DNA of 64,000 nucleotides from Incurvaria masculella (taxonomy: Eukaryota > Arthropoda > Insecta > Lepidoptera > Incurvariidae): positions 4,114,501 to 4,178,500 of the forward strand of contig OX335651.1 in NCBI GenBank assembly GCA_946894095.1, written 5' to 3'. Numbering within the stretch: the stretch's first letter is position 1; the number at the start of each line of letters is the position of its first letter. Positions 33,285 through 44,669 of the stretch are shown piece after piece. The translations under genes were made by a program, and so were the position numbers. The notes beneath the pieces are model-generated. The model saw only the letters and a program-made list of their open reading frames with translations. It made no database searches and was not told where the DNA came from.

Positions 33285-34090
33285 ATGGCATGCTACCTGT
33301 TAAGAAATAATGTTAAAATTATTAAGGGGATGAATGTGGTTGATCCGAACATAACTTAAAAAAATTCATAAAGCTGGCCGAATTTTTTAAAAATATGTTA
33401 ATTTTTTTTTTCTATCTAATCTATAATGTATAGATTAGATAATGTTACCCCTTGTCTGTTGGTAAGCGGACTAACATCAGGGAATTATTTAACTAACTAA
33501 AATAGCTTACTAAACGTGTTAATAAACAAATAAAAAGTATCTGCGTCCAAATAAGACTGAATTGTGAAGGGGAGAATCGCTTCGCAGCTGAAGAGGTATA
33601 CTTACTAAAAGGGCAAATATGTATGTAGAAAGAATACTAAAATTAATTTATATGTATGCTTCTTTTTCGTATAGAAGAAAATGACTAATTTACACAGTAT
33701 ATATATTACTAGAAAACGTTTACCTGTAAATGTATCTCTGAATGATAACATCTAAAGTACTTTGTAAACTTCACCTTGTGTTACATACATAGTGGTGCCG
33801 TGAAAAAGTTGAAATGTTAATGGGGCTAAGTGAATAGTTGTGTTTGTTACCTCAGATATTTGTTACCGCGACATTACATGCCATCTCCCTTAAAAACTTT
33901 ATTTGCTAAAATTATATCATGATGATAAAAGGGTCTTTTAAATGTAGGTATACCATATTATGATATTTTATGTATTTAATAAATACGACATTACCGTTAT
34001 CACATTAATTTGAGTTTCAGCGACATCTACATTTGAAGCATTGTAATTTTTTTTTTTTAAATAATCTGAAAAAGTATTGGTCATTATTAT
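33285..34090. other. No gene seen
   Basis: Contains a perfect 12-bp-arm hairpin (ATCTAATCTATA/TATAGATTAGAT) at 33414-33440. Otherwise AT-rich and unassigned. Confidence 0.45.
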
Positions 34091-34113
34091 TTATATATAT
34101 ATATATATATATT
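34091..34113. repeat. (TA)n microsatellite
   Basis: About 11 TA units. Confidence 0.95.
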
Positions 34114-34170
34114 GTTTAATATTTAATTTTCCTATTTTTTATAAACTTGGTTTATTCGCTTTTGCATTTT

Positions 34171-34280
34171 AACCGACTACAACAAAGGAGGAGGTTATCA
34201 ATTCGTCGGAATCTTTTTTTTTTGTGTATGTTCACCGATTACTCGAAAACCCCTGGACCGATTTGGAAAATTCTTTTTTT
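34171..34280 (+). repeat. Dispersed repeat end, AACCGACTACAACAAAGGAGG type
   Basis: AACCGACTACAACAAAGGAGG followed by AGGTTATCAATTCGTCGGAA, a T run, and ACCCCTGGACCGATTTGG. A recurrent insect repeat end by general knowledge; a diverged relative is at 21775-21862. Confidence 0.6.
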
Positions 34281-34469
34281 GTTAACTTTTTTGTCTTTAA
34301 TGTTGTTAAATTATCGTACCCTGCTTACTATTTTAATTAAATGTACAAATGTGTACTAGTCGTGGGCGTTTCCACTGGTCTTCGAAAACGTTAGTAACTG
34401 TTATTGCTGATGCCGATAGCCGTTTTGTGAAACTGTTGCAAAAAGAAATGAAAAAAAAAAACTCCCTCT

Positions 34470-34660
34470 CCCCCTTTAACTCCAGTTACGAGAGTCGCCC
34501 GCTATTGCGCGAGCGAGACAGTCGCGGCTGGCGGGTCGTTGCGTCTAGACGGCTCGCAACCTACGGGCTTTCGTTGGCGCGCCGCGTGCGCGATCCAGTG
34601 CGCTACAAGAAATTTGTAGCGGCCATACTGCTCGGCGTAAAATTTATGCTTCGTTTTTAC
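34470..34660. other. CpG-rich patch, no gene
   Basis: GCGCGAGCGAGACAGTCGCG, GGCTCGCAACC and GGCGCGCCGCGTGCGCGATC stand out in AT-rich DNA. The open frame at 34349-34759 (136 codons) covers it, but I see no domain and AT-rich ends; not called as a gene. Confidence 0.4.
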
Positions 34661-34962
34661 ACTACTAACAGTTATACGAACCCATTTCTCATTTCTCGTC
34701 CCACGACTAATGTGTACCATATAAAATATATCATGGCTGGTCCTCTAGCACAAGTCTAGCTTAGTTGAGGACAAGCTACATTTCTGTACTAGTTCTAACT
34801 TTATGTATGCAATACATTTATTTGATTTGATATTAAGAACACCATCACTCAACGTTCCCGAGGGAAATGGGTGCCGGTATACACATATTATTGGCACTTC
34901 AACCATCTTCTATTCTCTACAAGCTAGCGATGAGTTCCGAGAACACGCACGCCACCTTTGCC

Positions 34963-35345
34963 TTAAGGTGGCCCATCCCGCTCATCTCCCCATACAAAAG
35001 GGGAAAGAAGATCACGCCCATATTTATTGTCAGAGATCCAAAGTTTTGCTCAAAATAGCTTTATTTGATCGAATTAGATGTCTGATGACCATTGGCATTG
35101 TAAAATTGTGTTTGGTTTCTAAGTTATAAGGTCCGAAAGTTCGCATTTTTCGCGCGTTTTATACAATAACTTTAGAGGTGGATTACGCAATGATAAAGTA
35201 AGAACATCTTAAAAAGATTAGTCATCAGACATAGCTTATTTAATCAAGATTTATAATCTATTTGGTTTTTGTTCGATTTTTTACTACAGCGGTCGTGGTT
35301 TACTTTTAGCTATAAGTCGTTTTGAAATTAAAATTTTCATGAATA
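34963..35345 (-). mobile_element. TTAA family 1 MITE, copy H, truncated
   Basis: Starts at TTAA 34963-34966 with GGTGGCCCATCCCGCTCATC and follows copies A and C to AAATTAAAATTTTCATGAAT at about 35345. The right third, with the GGCGGG end, is missing. Confidence 0.9.
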
Positions 35346-35967
35346 ATAGTAATTAGTGTAATTAGCCGAAATGAAAAATGTTTCCAAGCGGGACACTAGA
35401 TAACCGATTACTATATTATTAAATTATAAATTATTATATTATTTTAGATTATATTATAAATTAAAAACACTCTCCGCTTATTTTGGAGGAGTTATCGCAT
35501 TTAGAAAATGTTCTAATCAATTTAAGGCTTGAATATGAATGCCCAAATTTTATTAATTCAATCATAAAATAGTCCAATCTTAAGTTTTCTAATAACTTGT
35601 TTGAAGAAAAGTGCTTATTGAGGAAACTAATAATACAAAACGAACGCTTATCGGATGCGGTCGTTCTAGGGTTTTATTTCACCTTAATTACTTTGACTTC
35701 CAGCCGCACTCCGCACCAACACCATTCATTCACGCTTTGAACCATTACAAACATTCCAGAAAGACGAACCGTGAGGATGATATTATAACCATTTCATATT
35801 TTGGCGAGTTCTCCAGTTCCGTTGAACCTTTGATTCCTGATGTCATTCCGGATTTGTGGAATTAGAATGGGAATGCATTCCTCTTGTATAATCTCAGGCT
35901 AGCTTAACCCTAGCAACCTTTGAAAAAGCACGGAGATCTACAATTTAACATGGCATTCGTACCATAA
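35346..35967. other. No gene; SINE and hAT-like scraps
   Basis: GAATTAGAATGGGAATGCATTCC at 35858-35880 resembles the inner end of the element at 24534. CTTAACCCTAGCAACCTTTG and CTACAATTTAACATGGCATTCG at 35902-35960 look like a SINE body scrap. Weak. Confidence 0.4.
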
Positions 35968-36273
35968 GTAAGAGGGTTCCATACAATAGCTCGTGCCCTT
36001 TCCTCAATCAAATTAAGAAATATTTTATGAAAATCAAATAAAATAAATCAACGTCCGTGCGTTTTAATTTTTTTTGATAACTTATCTTATATCCATGATA
36101 TAAGCCTCTAAAGTTTTGTAATATAAGTTTAGTTATCAAAAAAAATAAAAAAAGGACGTATCTCTAGGCTGGCTTATTAATGTGCAAACATTCGGAAAAA
36201 TATTTCTTGATTTGACTGAGGAAACAGGCACGATCCATTGGATGGAATTCGTTTACCTCATTATACTCTTAAG
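35968..36273. mobile_element. Inverted-repeat MITE, CAATGGCTCGTG family, copy 2
   Basis: Left GGTTCCATACAATAGCTCGTG with TTTCCTCAATCAAATTAAG; right GACTGAGGAAACAGGCACG, CCATTGGATGGAATTCG and CCTCATTATACTCTT. About 305 bp, an internally shorter form of 6234-6752. Inner arms TTGATAACTTATCTTATATC and its near-complement are also present. Confidence 0.75.
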
Positions 36274-37507
36274 TGATACTTTAATATAAGTAACGAGTAT
36301 TTGCTACAAAACAACATGTGACCGCAGCGTCGCTCTATGAACGATTTCAAATAACCGATCCAGAGCAACGCAACGGTTGGCAACAACATGTTAACACAGT
36401 CCGCTAGTCACCCTTCAAATAGGGTATTATAACACGCGGCAACCCATGTGCAATGTGTTCGAAATTCGAACACGGAAGCGACCGCGCAACAAGCGCACTC
36501 GTAATTTCCGCGCTTCCAACTCGGCGGTTACGCTCGCGTATGAGGCGGGATGTGTGCGGGGTGTGACAGACACACGAGTGCTTGAGTGACTCGTGACACG
36601 TGCCGCAAACTTTGACCCCACTCTAGCGCGCGCGCGTCGTTTCGTAGTGGAGTCCTCTCGCATGTACAGACACGGACAGACGAACATCATCTGCGGAATT
36701 ATGCTTAATCTTTTTAGTAATTATTGAATACGCCGAAAATAACAATTTACAGCAGTTCAACAATAAAATAATACGTGGAGCGCAAAGTTATGAGGTTGTT
36801 TTGTATGATTTAATTATAAATCGATGTTGTTTGAACGGCCTATGTTCAAACAACATCGATTTCTTCGAGGAGTGTTGCCACGGATACCAAATAAAGATAA
36901 AAAAATATGAAGGTAAAGTGAATATATAGTATGACGGAAATTTAAATTACCCTTTTGCATACTAAGGAAGCAATTGAGTTTTTTTAAAGAACATTGTATT
37001 ATATGTTGTGATTTTAATTTGATTACACCACGTATTATACATATATTTGATTTTTTAAAGTTAGTCAGCATCAAAAGCTATGTGAATTCGTAAAAATATC
37101 GGTCATGTCAAAAAACTTACCCCAAAAAAGTTAGAAAATTGAACGAACAGAAGTAAAGGAATGATAAACATTTCTGGCTTTTGAGTATCAATATAATTAT
37201 GGTCTCGGAATACCTAACCATGTTTTTAGTTACAAAAATAATAAGTGGCCAGCCCATCTGACATTTAACATTTGCCAGAAAACCTATCACCACCGAAGTG
37301 GTGGGTTTCCTCTGGATTTTTAACTTTCCATGTTATGGATATGTATGAATTTTATAAACATATTTTTCTTTGCTACCTTCTTACATGGTTTCGTGATATC
37401 TCTAAGATATACTCGTAGAGAATGCCATTTGGTATTTAGTTAATCTAGTAAAAACTAGTAAGAGGAACCAGTATTTTTATAAGATTATTTAGGTTAAAAC
37501 TTACTAA
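36274..37507. other. No gene; CpG-rich block and a short palindrome
   Basis: 36420-36690 is CpG-rich and apparently single-copy (CTAGCGCGCGCGCGTCGTTTC), with a palindrome TGTGTTCGAAATTCGAACAC at 36457-36476. At 36818-36862 two 19-bp perfect arms (AAATCGATGTTGTTTGAAC and its complement) flank GGCCTAT. The minus-strand 87- and 86-codon frames have no domain. The 5' end of the LINE may lie near 37100-37500, but no ORF1 is visible. Confidence 0.5.
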
Positions 37508-37519
37508 CTAGTATACACA

Positions 37520-40489
37520 GTGGAAATCAACCTTACTGGTCTGGAAATAAATAGCAATGAGGATATCTTGAGAGAGATAGACAGTCTTGATGTCGCTCCG
37601 TCGTATGTAATCACTCAACCTGAAGACTGTCATTTCATAATGTCGCAAATGTCTTATCTGAAGATACTGTCACTCAATATACGTAGCATTCATAAAAATT
37701 TTGACAGTCTCACTGCTTTTATCCATAGAATAAACATACATTTTGATGTAATTGTACTCACAGAGTGCTGGCTCAGCGATTCATATCAACCTATTTACTT
37801 GGACGGGTATTCTTCTTTTAATACAATTACTCATCTAAATCAAAATGATGGAGTAGTAGTCTACGTAAAAACTAGTCTGTCAGCCGTAGCTACGGAGACA
37901 AGGCTCTCGGAAGAAAACTGTTTAACAATAGAAATAGGAAATGCCGTCACTTTAATTGCAATTTATCGACCACCCTGCTTCAGAAACATTGAAGTATTTC
38001 TAGAATCCCTTAACATAGCCATTAATAAAATAAAAAATCATAATGTAATAATAGCTGGTGACATAAATATCGACATTTCACTGGATTCAAAAGATGGACG
38101 TGCCGAACCTTATCTCTGTCTAATGGCTGAACATGGATTTTGTCCTGCGGTAAGAAAGCCTACAAGATATCAAGCATGTCTAGATCACCTCATGGTGCGC
38201 AGTCATAAGAAATTCACAAGCATCATTTGTGAAACAGCGGTCACTGACCATTCTATAGTACTCGGTTTATTCAATCACGCTGAAATATCAAATCAAAACA
38301 GTGCTTGTACTATCAATGTTACAGACTATAAATCCCTTAGCTCGGAGTTCGAAGGTTTTGATTGGAGCCCTGTTTTTGAATGTACCGACGTAAATACTGC
38401 TACTGACAAACTTATAACCATTTTACGTACTCTACTCACCAAAAGTCGGGTTCTGCGTAACTCTGAACAAAACAAGAAGCCGTGGATCACCCCGGGCCTC
38501 ATCAAATGTCTTAGAAGAAGAGATAAGTTACATCAAAAGGCTAAAAAACACATCGAAGACCTTGCACTCCAACTAAAGTATAAAAAATATAGAAATGCGT
38601 GTAATCGTATCATGAAATCAGTAAGGGAAATATATATACGAACCAATCTTGCAGAAAATGCCAAAGATGTCAAAAAAACCTGGCAAATAATAAAAGACGC
38701 TGCTTACTTACCTAAGAAAACAAACACAGTTCCCGTAGAATTATTAAAAGCGGAGATTGGTGAAATAAAATCAGCTAATTTAGCTAATAGATATTTTTCA
38801 ACAATTGGTGGAACCTTTGCTGCTAAAACTCTTTCTAAATTAAATTTAACAGAATTTGAGCTCGCCAGTAAGGTATGCAATGAGTGCACTTTTTCAAAAT
38901 CTTTCTTTATGTACCCAACAAACACATTTGAAGTTGATCAGTTTATTATGGAATTGAAAATGAAAAACTCATCTGGCTGGGATGAAGTCACATCCACGTT
39001 CCTAAAGTATATGAAGAGTTATTTATTGGAACCGCTTACATTTATATTCAATCTCAGTTTGTCTACTGGTATTTTCCCTAATGTTTTCAAGAGAGCAGTA
39101 ATAAGTCCCATCTACAAATCTGGTAGCAAGGAAATGATTTCAAACTACAGGCCAATTTCCTTGCTACCAGTTTTGTCTAAAATATTGGAAAAAATTGTCA
39201 GGAAGAGGCTAACAGATTTTTTAGATCGCAACAATTTACTTTCAAAAAATCAATTTGGATTTCGGTCAAATAAATCAACTGCAGACGCTGTTGATGAACT
39301 TACTGAGTACTTGTCAAGAAATCTAGACCAAGGACGCCACTGTATTGGAGTGTTCCTGGATCTTGCTAAAGCATTCGACACTGTTTCCATACCAATACTC
39401 CTTCGAAAAATGGAGTGTCGCCTGGGTATCAGGGGCACAGCAATTCAGTGGTTTAAAAGTTATCCCACCGACAGAACTCAGTTTGTTAGGATAGGTAAAA
39501 TTAAAAGTGAGGACCTAAATATTACATATGGGGTGCCACAAGGCAGTGTTCTGGGACCAACTCTCTTTCTAATTTATATTAATGATCTTTGTGAACAGGA
39601 AATAGGTTCCTGCAAAATAATTACTTACGCTGATGACACTGCTCTGCGTTTTTCATCAGACACATGGAGGGACGTCACTTTGCTGACTGAGGATGGACTT
39701 AAAATCATCAATAAGTGGCTCGTTAATAACCTTCTTACACTGAACGTAGATAAAACTAAATATATTTGTTTCAGTATTCGTAACCCAGGCCCAGATGTTC
39801 CACAAAAAATTCAAATACATACATGTGAACCAACGCCTGGTATCCTGTGTGACTGCCAAACTCTTAGTAAGGTCACCAACATAAAATACCTGGATATTAC
39901 ATTGGATGAAAGGCTGTCTTGGGAAAAATATATTGATTTACTTGCTGGAAGAATAAGGAGACTTATTTATGTATTTAAAGGACTACGAAATTTACTGGAT
40001 CAAAGTACGCTCCGAATGGTTTACTTCGCACTGTGTCAATCCCTGCTTACTTACTGCATATCCTCCTGGGGTGGAGCGGCAAAAACGTACCTACTGCAGC
40101 TCGAGCGGTCACAAAGAGTGATTTTAAGGGTAATGTCAAGGAAAACTTTCCGTTACCCCACACATCAACTCCTTAATGAAAGCAACATTTTAAGCGTACG
40201 AAAGTTGTACATTGCGGAGATTATAAAACAACAAAAATCGAAAGAACCACTCAATAGGCCTTCACACATTCACAGAACTAGATCCTCAAACAATCTAACA
40301 GTCTCGGCTACAAGAACTAGATTTGCACAGCGCTTTACATGGTATTTGGGACCGCATATGTATAACAAAGCTGATAAAGAATTAGACATAAGAAAAATGA
40401 CTCGTTATAACTGCAAAACACAAGTGTTCAATTGGCTTATGAAAATAGATTATGAAGATACTGAACTCAAACTCTCGGTTTTGGTTTGA
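37520..40489 (+). CDS. LINE endonuclease-reverse transcriptase (ORF2-like)
   Basis: Copies the element's RNA into DNA at a nicked chromosomal target. An APE-like endonuclease fills roughly residues 45-250: SLNIRSIHKN, VIVLTECW (metal-binding Glu), IAIYRPP, IIAGDINID and VTDHSIV (catalytic His). The RT follows at about 480-760: NYRPISLLPVLSKILEK, NQFGFRSNKSTADAV, GVFLDLAKAFDTV (first Asp), YGVPQGSVLGP and ITYADDTA (paired Asp). After it comes a C-terminal region (TYCISSWGG, LERSQRVILRVMS) typical of CR1/Jockey-like LINEs. 989 codons with no stop and all catalytic residues. The frame opens at 37508; the codon at 37520 is GTG, and the first ATG is at 37640, so initiation may be at 37640 or depend on an upstream ORF now lost. 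Clade: Jockey superfamily, CR1/L2/Kiri-like, not resolved further. Confidence 0.92.
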   Translation: MEINLTGLEINSNEDILREIDSLDVAPSYVITQPEDCHFIMSQMSYLKILSLNIRSIHKNFDSLTAFIHRINIHFDVIVLTECWLSDSYQPIYLDGYSSFNTITHLNQNDGVVVYVKTSLSAVATETRLSEENCLTIEIGNAVTLIAIYRPPCFRNIEVFLESLNIAINKIKNHNVIIAGDINIDISLDSKDGRAEPYLCLMAEHGFCPAVRKPTRYQACLDHLMVRSHKKFTSIICETAVTDHSIVLGLFNHAEISNQNSACTINVTDYKSLSSEFEGFDWSPVFECTDVNTATDKLITILRTLLTKSRVLRNSEQNKKPWITPGLIKCLRRRDKLHQKAKKHIEDLALQLKYKKYRNACNRIMKSVREIYIRTNLAENAKDVKKTWQIIKDAAYLPKKTNTVPVELLKAEIGEIKSANLANRYFSTIGGTFAAKTLSKLNLTEFELASKVCNECTFSKSFFMYPTNTFEVDQFIMELKMKNSSGWDEVTSTFLKYMKSYLLEPLTFIFNLSLSTGIFPNVFKRAVISPIYKSGSKEMISNYRPISLLPVLSKILEKIVRKRLTDFLDRNNLLSKNQFGFRSNKSTADAVDELTEYLSRNLDQGRHCIGVFLDLAKAFDTVSIPILLRKMECRLGIRGTAIQWFKSYPTDRTQFVRIGKIKSEDLNITYGVPQGSVLGPTLFLIYINDLCEQEIGSCKIITYADDTALRFSSDTWRDVTLLTEDGLKIINKWLVNNLLTLNVDKTKYICFSIRNPGPDVPQKIQIHTCEPTPGILCDCQTLSKVTNIKYLDITLDERLSWEKYIDLLAGRIRRLIYVFKGLRNLLDQSTLRMVYFALCQSLLTYCISSWGGAAKTYLLQLERSQRVILRVMSRKTFRYPTHQLLNESNILSVRKLYIAEIIKQQKSKEPLNRPSHIHRTRSSNNLTVSATRTRFAQRFTWYLGPHMYNKADKELDIRKMTRYNCKTQVFNWLMKIDYEDTELKLSVLV

Positions 40490-40574
40490 GCCAATTACAT
40501 AAAAACCTGACACACACCACATTATGATACGTCACAACACAAGACACCACCTCAAACGACTTCACTCCACACTA

Positions 40575-40700
40575 CATCACATCACATCACATCACAGCGC
40601 ACCACACCACACCACACCACACCACACCACACCACACCACACCACACCACACCACACCACAACACAACACAACACAACACAACACAACACAACACATCAC
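40575..40700. repeat. (CACCA)n / (CAACA)n microsatellite in the LINE 3' UTR
   Basis: First CATCA units, then about 13 CACCA-type units, then about 9 CAACA-type units. It lies between the LINE stop codon and its 3' tail. The 79-codon open frame through it is an artefact of the repeat. Confidence 0.95.
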
Positions 40701-40919
40701 ACCACAAAACCCATAGAAAACACAACACACCATAGTCCTAAAAACAGAAATGTAATAGATTAATTTGAAATACTCGCATACCTAAACTAATTAATTAAAT
40801 TTACTTTGTAACTCTCCTTTATGTTACAGCTGTATAGCTAGTTTAGGGGAGAGAGATCGCATAATTTGTGTATAAATGTTGCATTTAATAAACATTTCAT
40901 TTCATTTCATTTCATTTCA

Positions 40920-42150
40920 ATTCCATATTAACTTTATAGTAAATCTAGCCGCACATAAATATTTTATATTTATGTTAATTTTTCTTATTATACTTTAATA
41001 GTCACTTCAAGAATATGAAAGGTTACAAACAAAACAATTTTTTCATTCAGAATGTAAAATACCCAGCCGGTGGCGGGTAATTTTTTCCTAAATTCATTCA
41101 AATTCATATTCATTTAAAATTAATAGCAAGTATGGACTGACTGGCCAGCAAGAAACATTAATGAATGGTGAAAGAGATGGAGAATGGACGAATGGATGGA
41201 TATTGGCACGAAAAAAGCCGACTTCCACCACAGCGACAATGTTGCCAAAATTGTATTTAACTTTTATTGTATTAAACTTTTTATATGTATTAAACTTTTC
41301 AAATTATAATGTCATTAAATGTGTATGCAAATAACATTTTGCAATCATATGGAATTGGCAGTTCATATATGCCAAAATACTTTTGCGTTTTTGCATAGTT
41401 TGTTTTTTATTGTGTAGTGTACTATACGAATCTTAATGTAATCAATAATCAATTATCTTTTTTCAATTACATAAAAAAACAAGTTTGTATTCATATTCTG
41501 TTCATATCCTCTCTGCTCTTCTCTCTCGGCGATTTCTTTATATCTAAAATGTGAGACGACTAGCTTGGGAAATATTTCTGAGTTTTATTTGTTGGCCCAA
41601 AACCATCTGTACACCCTGCTCTCTAAACTAGTCCATAGCCTGTACTATAGGGAGTAGTGAGTATTCCTGGTTAATTTAATTTAAAATAAATATTAAATTT
41701 ATTTCATATATTTTTTCTAAGTAATTAAATAATGCGTTAATCGAAAAATGTTATTACAATGTAAACATATTTTTAAATGATGTTTGAATAATTTAAATGT
41801 ATATAATGTATATTGAATTAAATTTAAATACCTATCTTGAATAGCAAAATAAGTGTAAGTTATTATTTTATATTGATTTTATTATTTTACGAGGCCTTTA
41901 TTTCTAATTAAAATCTGTTAAATTTATAATTGCATCATTCTATATAATATGCACGCATACCCAGGCAGTTTTTAGATTAACTAACGTAAGTACCTCTTAA
42001 GAGTGAATCATTATATATAACAAAGAAAGAAGAGGCAATACATATTTTATTCTGATTTATACCAAGGTTAAGGCTATTTTTACATCGATCGCTTATACTT
42101 AAAGCCGAATACATGTATTTTTGGGTGCGAATAAATTAACACCCAAAATT
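40920..42150. other. No gene seen
   Basis: Very AT-rich. No frame of note and no repeat assigned. Confidence 0.5.
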
Positions 42151-42500
42151 TGTATCACTTTCCGGCAGTTTCCAGCAAGCCGAACAACAGTCTGGGCGTT
42201 GGTGTTAACAGACTCATTATTTTTGCGGGCCACTTACTTTTCGCCCCAATTAGCATAACGACGTCGCGGCAATCGGGCGCGGTGCGTACGGATGCACCGA
42301 CCCGCAGGGCTCCGTAATCCGCGACGGACGAGCAATCGCTCGCGCGTGCGCGTGGCAATTTGTGCGAGCCAATTTAATTAGGGCGACGCGCGAATGCTCG
42401 CCGGTGCGAACCGAAATAGCTGTAAGCGCGCGCCCTCGAAAATATTTTCCTCGCTGCAAAGAGTACGCGGCGACGAAAATATTTGGTGTGCGCGGAGTGT
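42150..42500. promoter_or_regulatory. CpG-rich single-copy block, possible regulatory DNA
   Basis: Dense CpG (ACGACGTCGCGGCAATCGGG, AATCGCTCGCGCGTGCGCG, GGGCGACGCGCGAATGCTCG) in strongly AT-rich surroundings. It does not repeat in the window and no frame has a recognised domain. Could be a conserved non-coding element or promoter; that is inference from composition only. Confidence 0.3.
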
Positions 42501-43788
42501 GATTTTATACGAGAAGATGGTAAGAAGTAATTTGTGCGTTTGGTTAATTCACCCCAACATTATTCGATGGCATATATAAATAGATAAACAATGTTTGAAT
42601 TGCACAGCGGGAGAGCACTCAACATGTAATCTATGATGAAATGTAACTGTCGCAGGTTCGAATGCTTTAGGTGAACGTCGAGATCATCCATATCACATAA
42701 AAGTATAATAACATTTTCAATACGAAATAAAATTGCGAATCATCCAATATATAGTGGGAACAGCGTGTACAATCAGCTAAAATAAATATATTTGCTATCT
42801 AATAAAACGACACAATCATTAAACTTAGGACAATGTAAAATTCAGAGAAATGCAGTACAAACTAGATAAAAATAGTAACGTATTTCATGAAACTTAACCG
42901 TTTTAAGCGGAATACGTGCCTGAATGACGAATTCCTTAGTTAACTTTTACCAAATGCACAGGACGAAATGCAATGGGCCCGATTGGACTATTTTTAGGTG
43001 TCGAAGCTGACACGATAGCGCAACTGTTTGTCTTAAATCCTAATCCTTTGGCCTCAATCTAAAAATAAAATTGGTCTAAAAACGTCCCCGCACTCCTAAA
43101 TAAGATGAAGCCATTACATTTAAAGGGTTCCTTAATTAGTGAGGAACCCTCATAATTACATCACAACCGTACGCCTGTCCTATCGTACATCCGTTCGTAT
43201 GTCACAGCCTTTTAACAGTGTTTATGATATGAAAGCGAAATGCAAAAATAACAATCTTGGTATATACTTACATTGCAGTACATTTTTACGCATGTTTAAA
43301 CCATTTGTACGATATTCTGGATTTTTTACATTGAATTTATTTTCATGCCTTTAAAACCCCGAAAATCCAGGCCAATGTTCTGGGAGATGAAAATATGTGT
43401 CTTCTTTACCGAGAAAGAAATGCAATGAACAGAATGACAAAAATAAATCTTAAACCATACTGTTCACCTACGATGTTATTGAGCATACAGGCACACATGA
43501 TACATACTGCGCCAGGTCTAAATATCTTCATTTGTACGGTATTCTAATCAAGAATGTGTTATGAGTTAGTTATTTATTTGTATAATAAATTTGCTAATTC
43601 GCGGAACAAAATATTTTACCTAATATGCACGTAATTTCTATACCGAAGCCCGCAAAGCGTCGACGCCCGCCTTAAGATATTATTCCGCATAATTGCAAAT
43701 ATATTGAAAATGTAGCCCGCGGGCGTTCCCGGCGAGACCAGCGCGGATTTAGATTATTTCAATTCCGACATCGAGCCGCCTTAATTGA
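42501..43788. other. No gene; second CpG-rich patch at 43640-43788
   Basis: 43640-43788 contains AAGCCCGCAAAGCGTCGACG and AGCCCGCGGGCGTTCCCGGC and runs into the tandem repeat. 43127-43147 (GGGTTCCTTAATTAGTGAGG) is a decayed look-alike of the GGTTCCGTACC repeat start. Nothing coding. Confidence 0.4.
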
Positions 43789-44285
43789 ATTTTCACACTG
43801 TCAATTCGGTCTACAGTTATGAGCCGCCATTGCTGGCGGGGTGTAACAGAGAGGATGAGCTGAGAAGATTTAAATTTATTCCGTTAACTTCCCACACAGT
43901 ATTTTTTTTCGGTTTATCGGTTGGATTGTGAGTTTCTTATTTAGAATAATGGCACTATTTTTACACTGTCAATTCAGTCTACAACTATGAGCCGCCATCG
44001 ATGGTGGGATATAAGAAGAAAGTGGATGAGATGAAAAAATTTAAATTTATTCTGTTAACTTCCTGCACAGTATTTAGGTTCGTTGGCATATTTCTTATTT
44101 CAAAAAATTGTAATATTTTCACACTGTCATTTCGGTCTACAGTTATGAGCCGCCATCTAGGGTAGGTGTTACCGAGTGGATAACATGAGTAGACTTAAAT
44201 TTATTCTGTTAATTTCCCCAACAGTATTTTTTTTCAAGTTTATTCGTTGGGATGTGTGTTTCTTATTTTAAATAACTGGTCATGC
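43789..44285. repeat. Tandem repeat of about 160 bp, three diverged units
   Basis: ATTTTCACACTGTCAATTCG starts near 43789, 43957 and 44115. Each unit continues with GTCTACAGTTATGAGCCGCC, then AAATTTATTCTGTTAACTTCC, ACAGTATTT and TTTCTTATTT in the same order. Units differ at many positions, so the duplication is old. Confidence 0.88.
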
Positions 44286-44458
44286 TGTCTCTACGACAAC
44301 ACAAACAACAATTGTTGTTATTATTTTTAAATTTGAATAATGTTACTCTGCTGCACATAGGAATAGTGGATTGGGTCTTCGAACAGGACTGTGCTGAGAT
44401 TCACAGAAGATTTTCACATTTGTCTTGGGTAGTTTGAACCTGGGCATCCCGACTACAG

Positions 44459-44669
44459 CAGGCCTATTCCTGGAGTTCCGTATCATCAGGAATTCTGAGT
44501 CTATAAAATTGCTTTTGTAGCATTTTTTCGACATAAATCCTTGATTATATTTAAATACTATGCTCTGGAATCTTTTCGTCAAGGAAATCGCTTTGAAAAC
44601 CGCTATAAAAGCGGTTTTCTAAGCTCAGGATTACTGATTCCTGATTACGGAATTGCAGGAATAGGCCTT
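44459..44669. mobile_element. Hairpin MITE, AGGCCTATTCCTGG family
   Basis: Arms CAGGCCTATTCCTGGAGTTCC and GGAATTGCAGGAATAGGCC, then GAAATCGCTTTGAAAACCGC inside. About 211 bp; best match 26385-26608. Confidence 0.88.

Larger units (their letters stand above)
37508..40919 (+). mobile_element. APE-type non-LTR retrotransposon (LINE)
   Basis: The ORF at 37520-40489 is followed by a 3' UTR with a CACCA/CAACA simple repeat and a 3' end of AATAAACATTTCATTTC with five TTTCA-type units (about 40890-40919). The 5' end is not defined: no ORF1 or nucleic-acid-binding CCHC protein is seen upstream, so the copy may be 5'-truncated or belong to a one-ORF type. I could not identify target duplications. Confidence 0.85.

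Noticed and set aside
34349..34759. 136-codon plus-strand frame over a CpG-rich patch
   Set aside because: No domain; low-complexity lysine/asparagine start; a minus-strand frame is open across the same patch because GC-rich DNA lacks stops.
40524..40763. His/Thr-rich open frame
   Set aside because: Translation of the CACCA microsatellite in the LINE 3' UTR.
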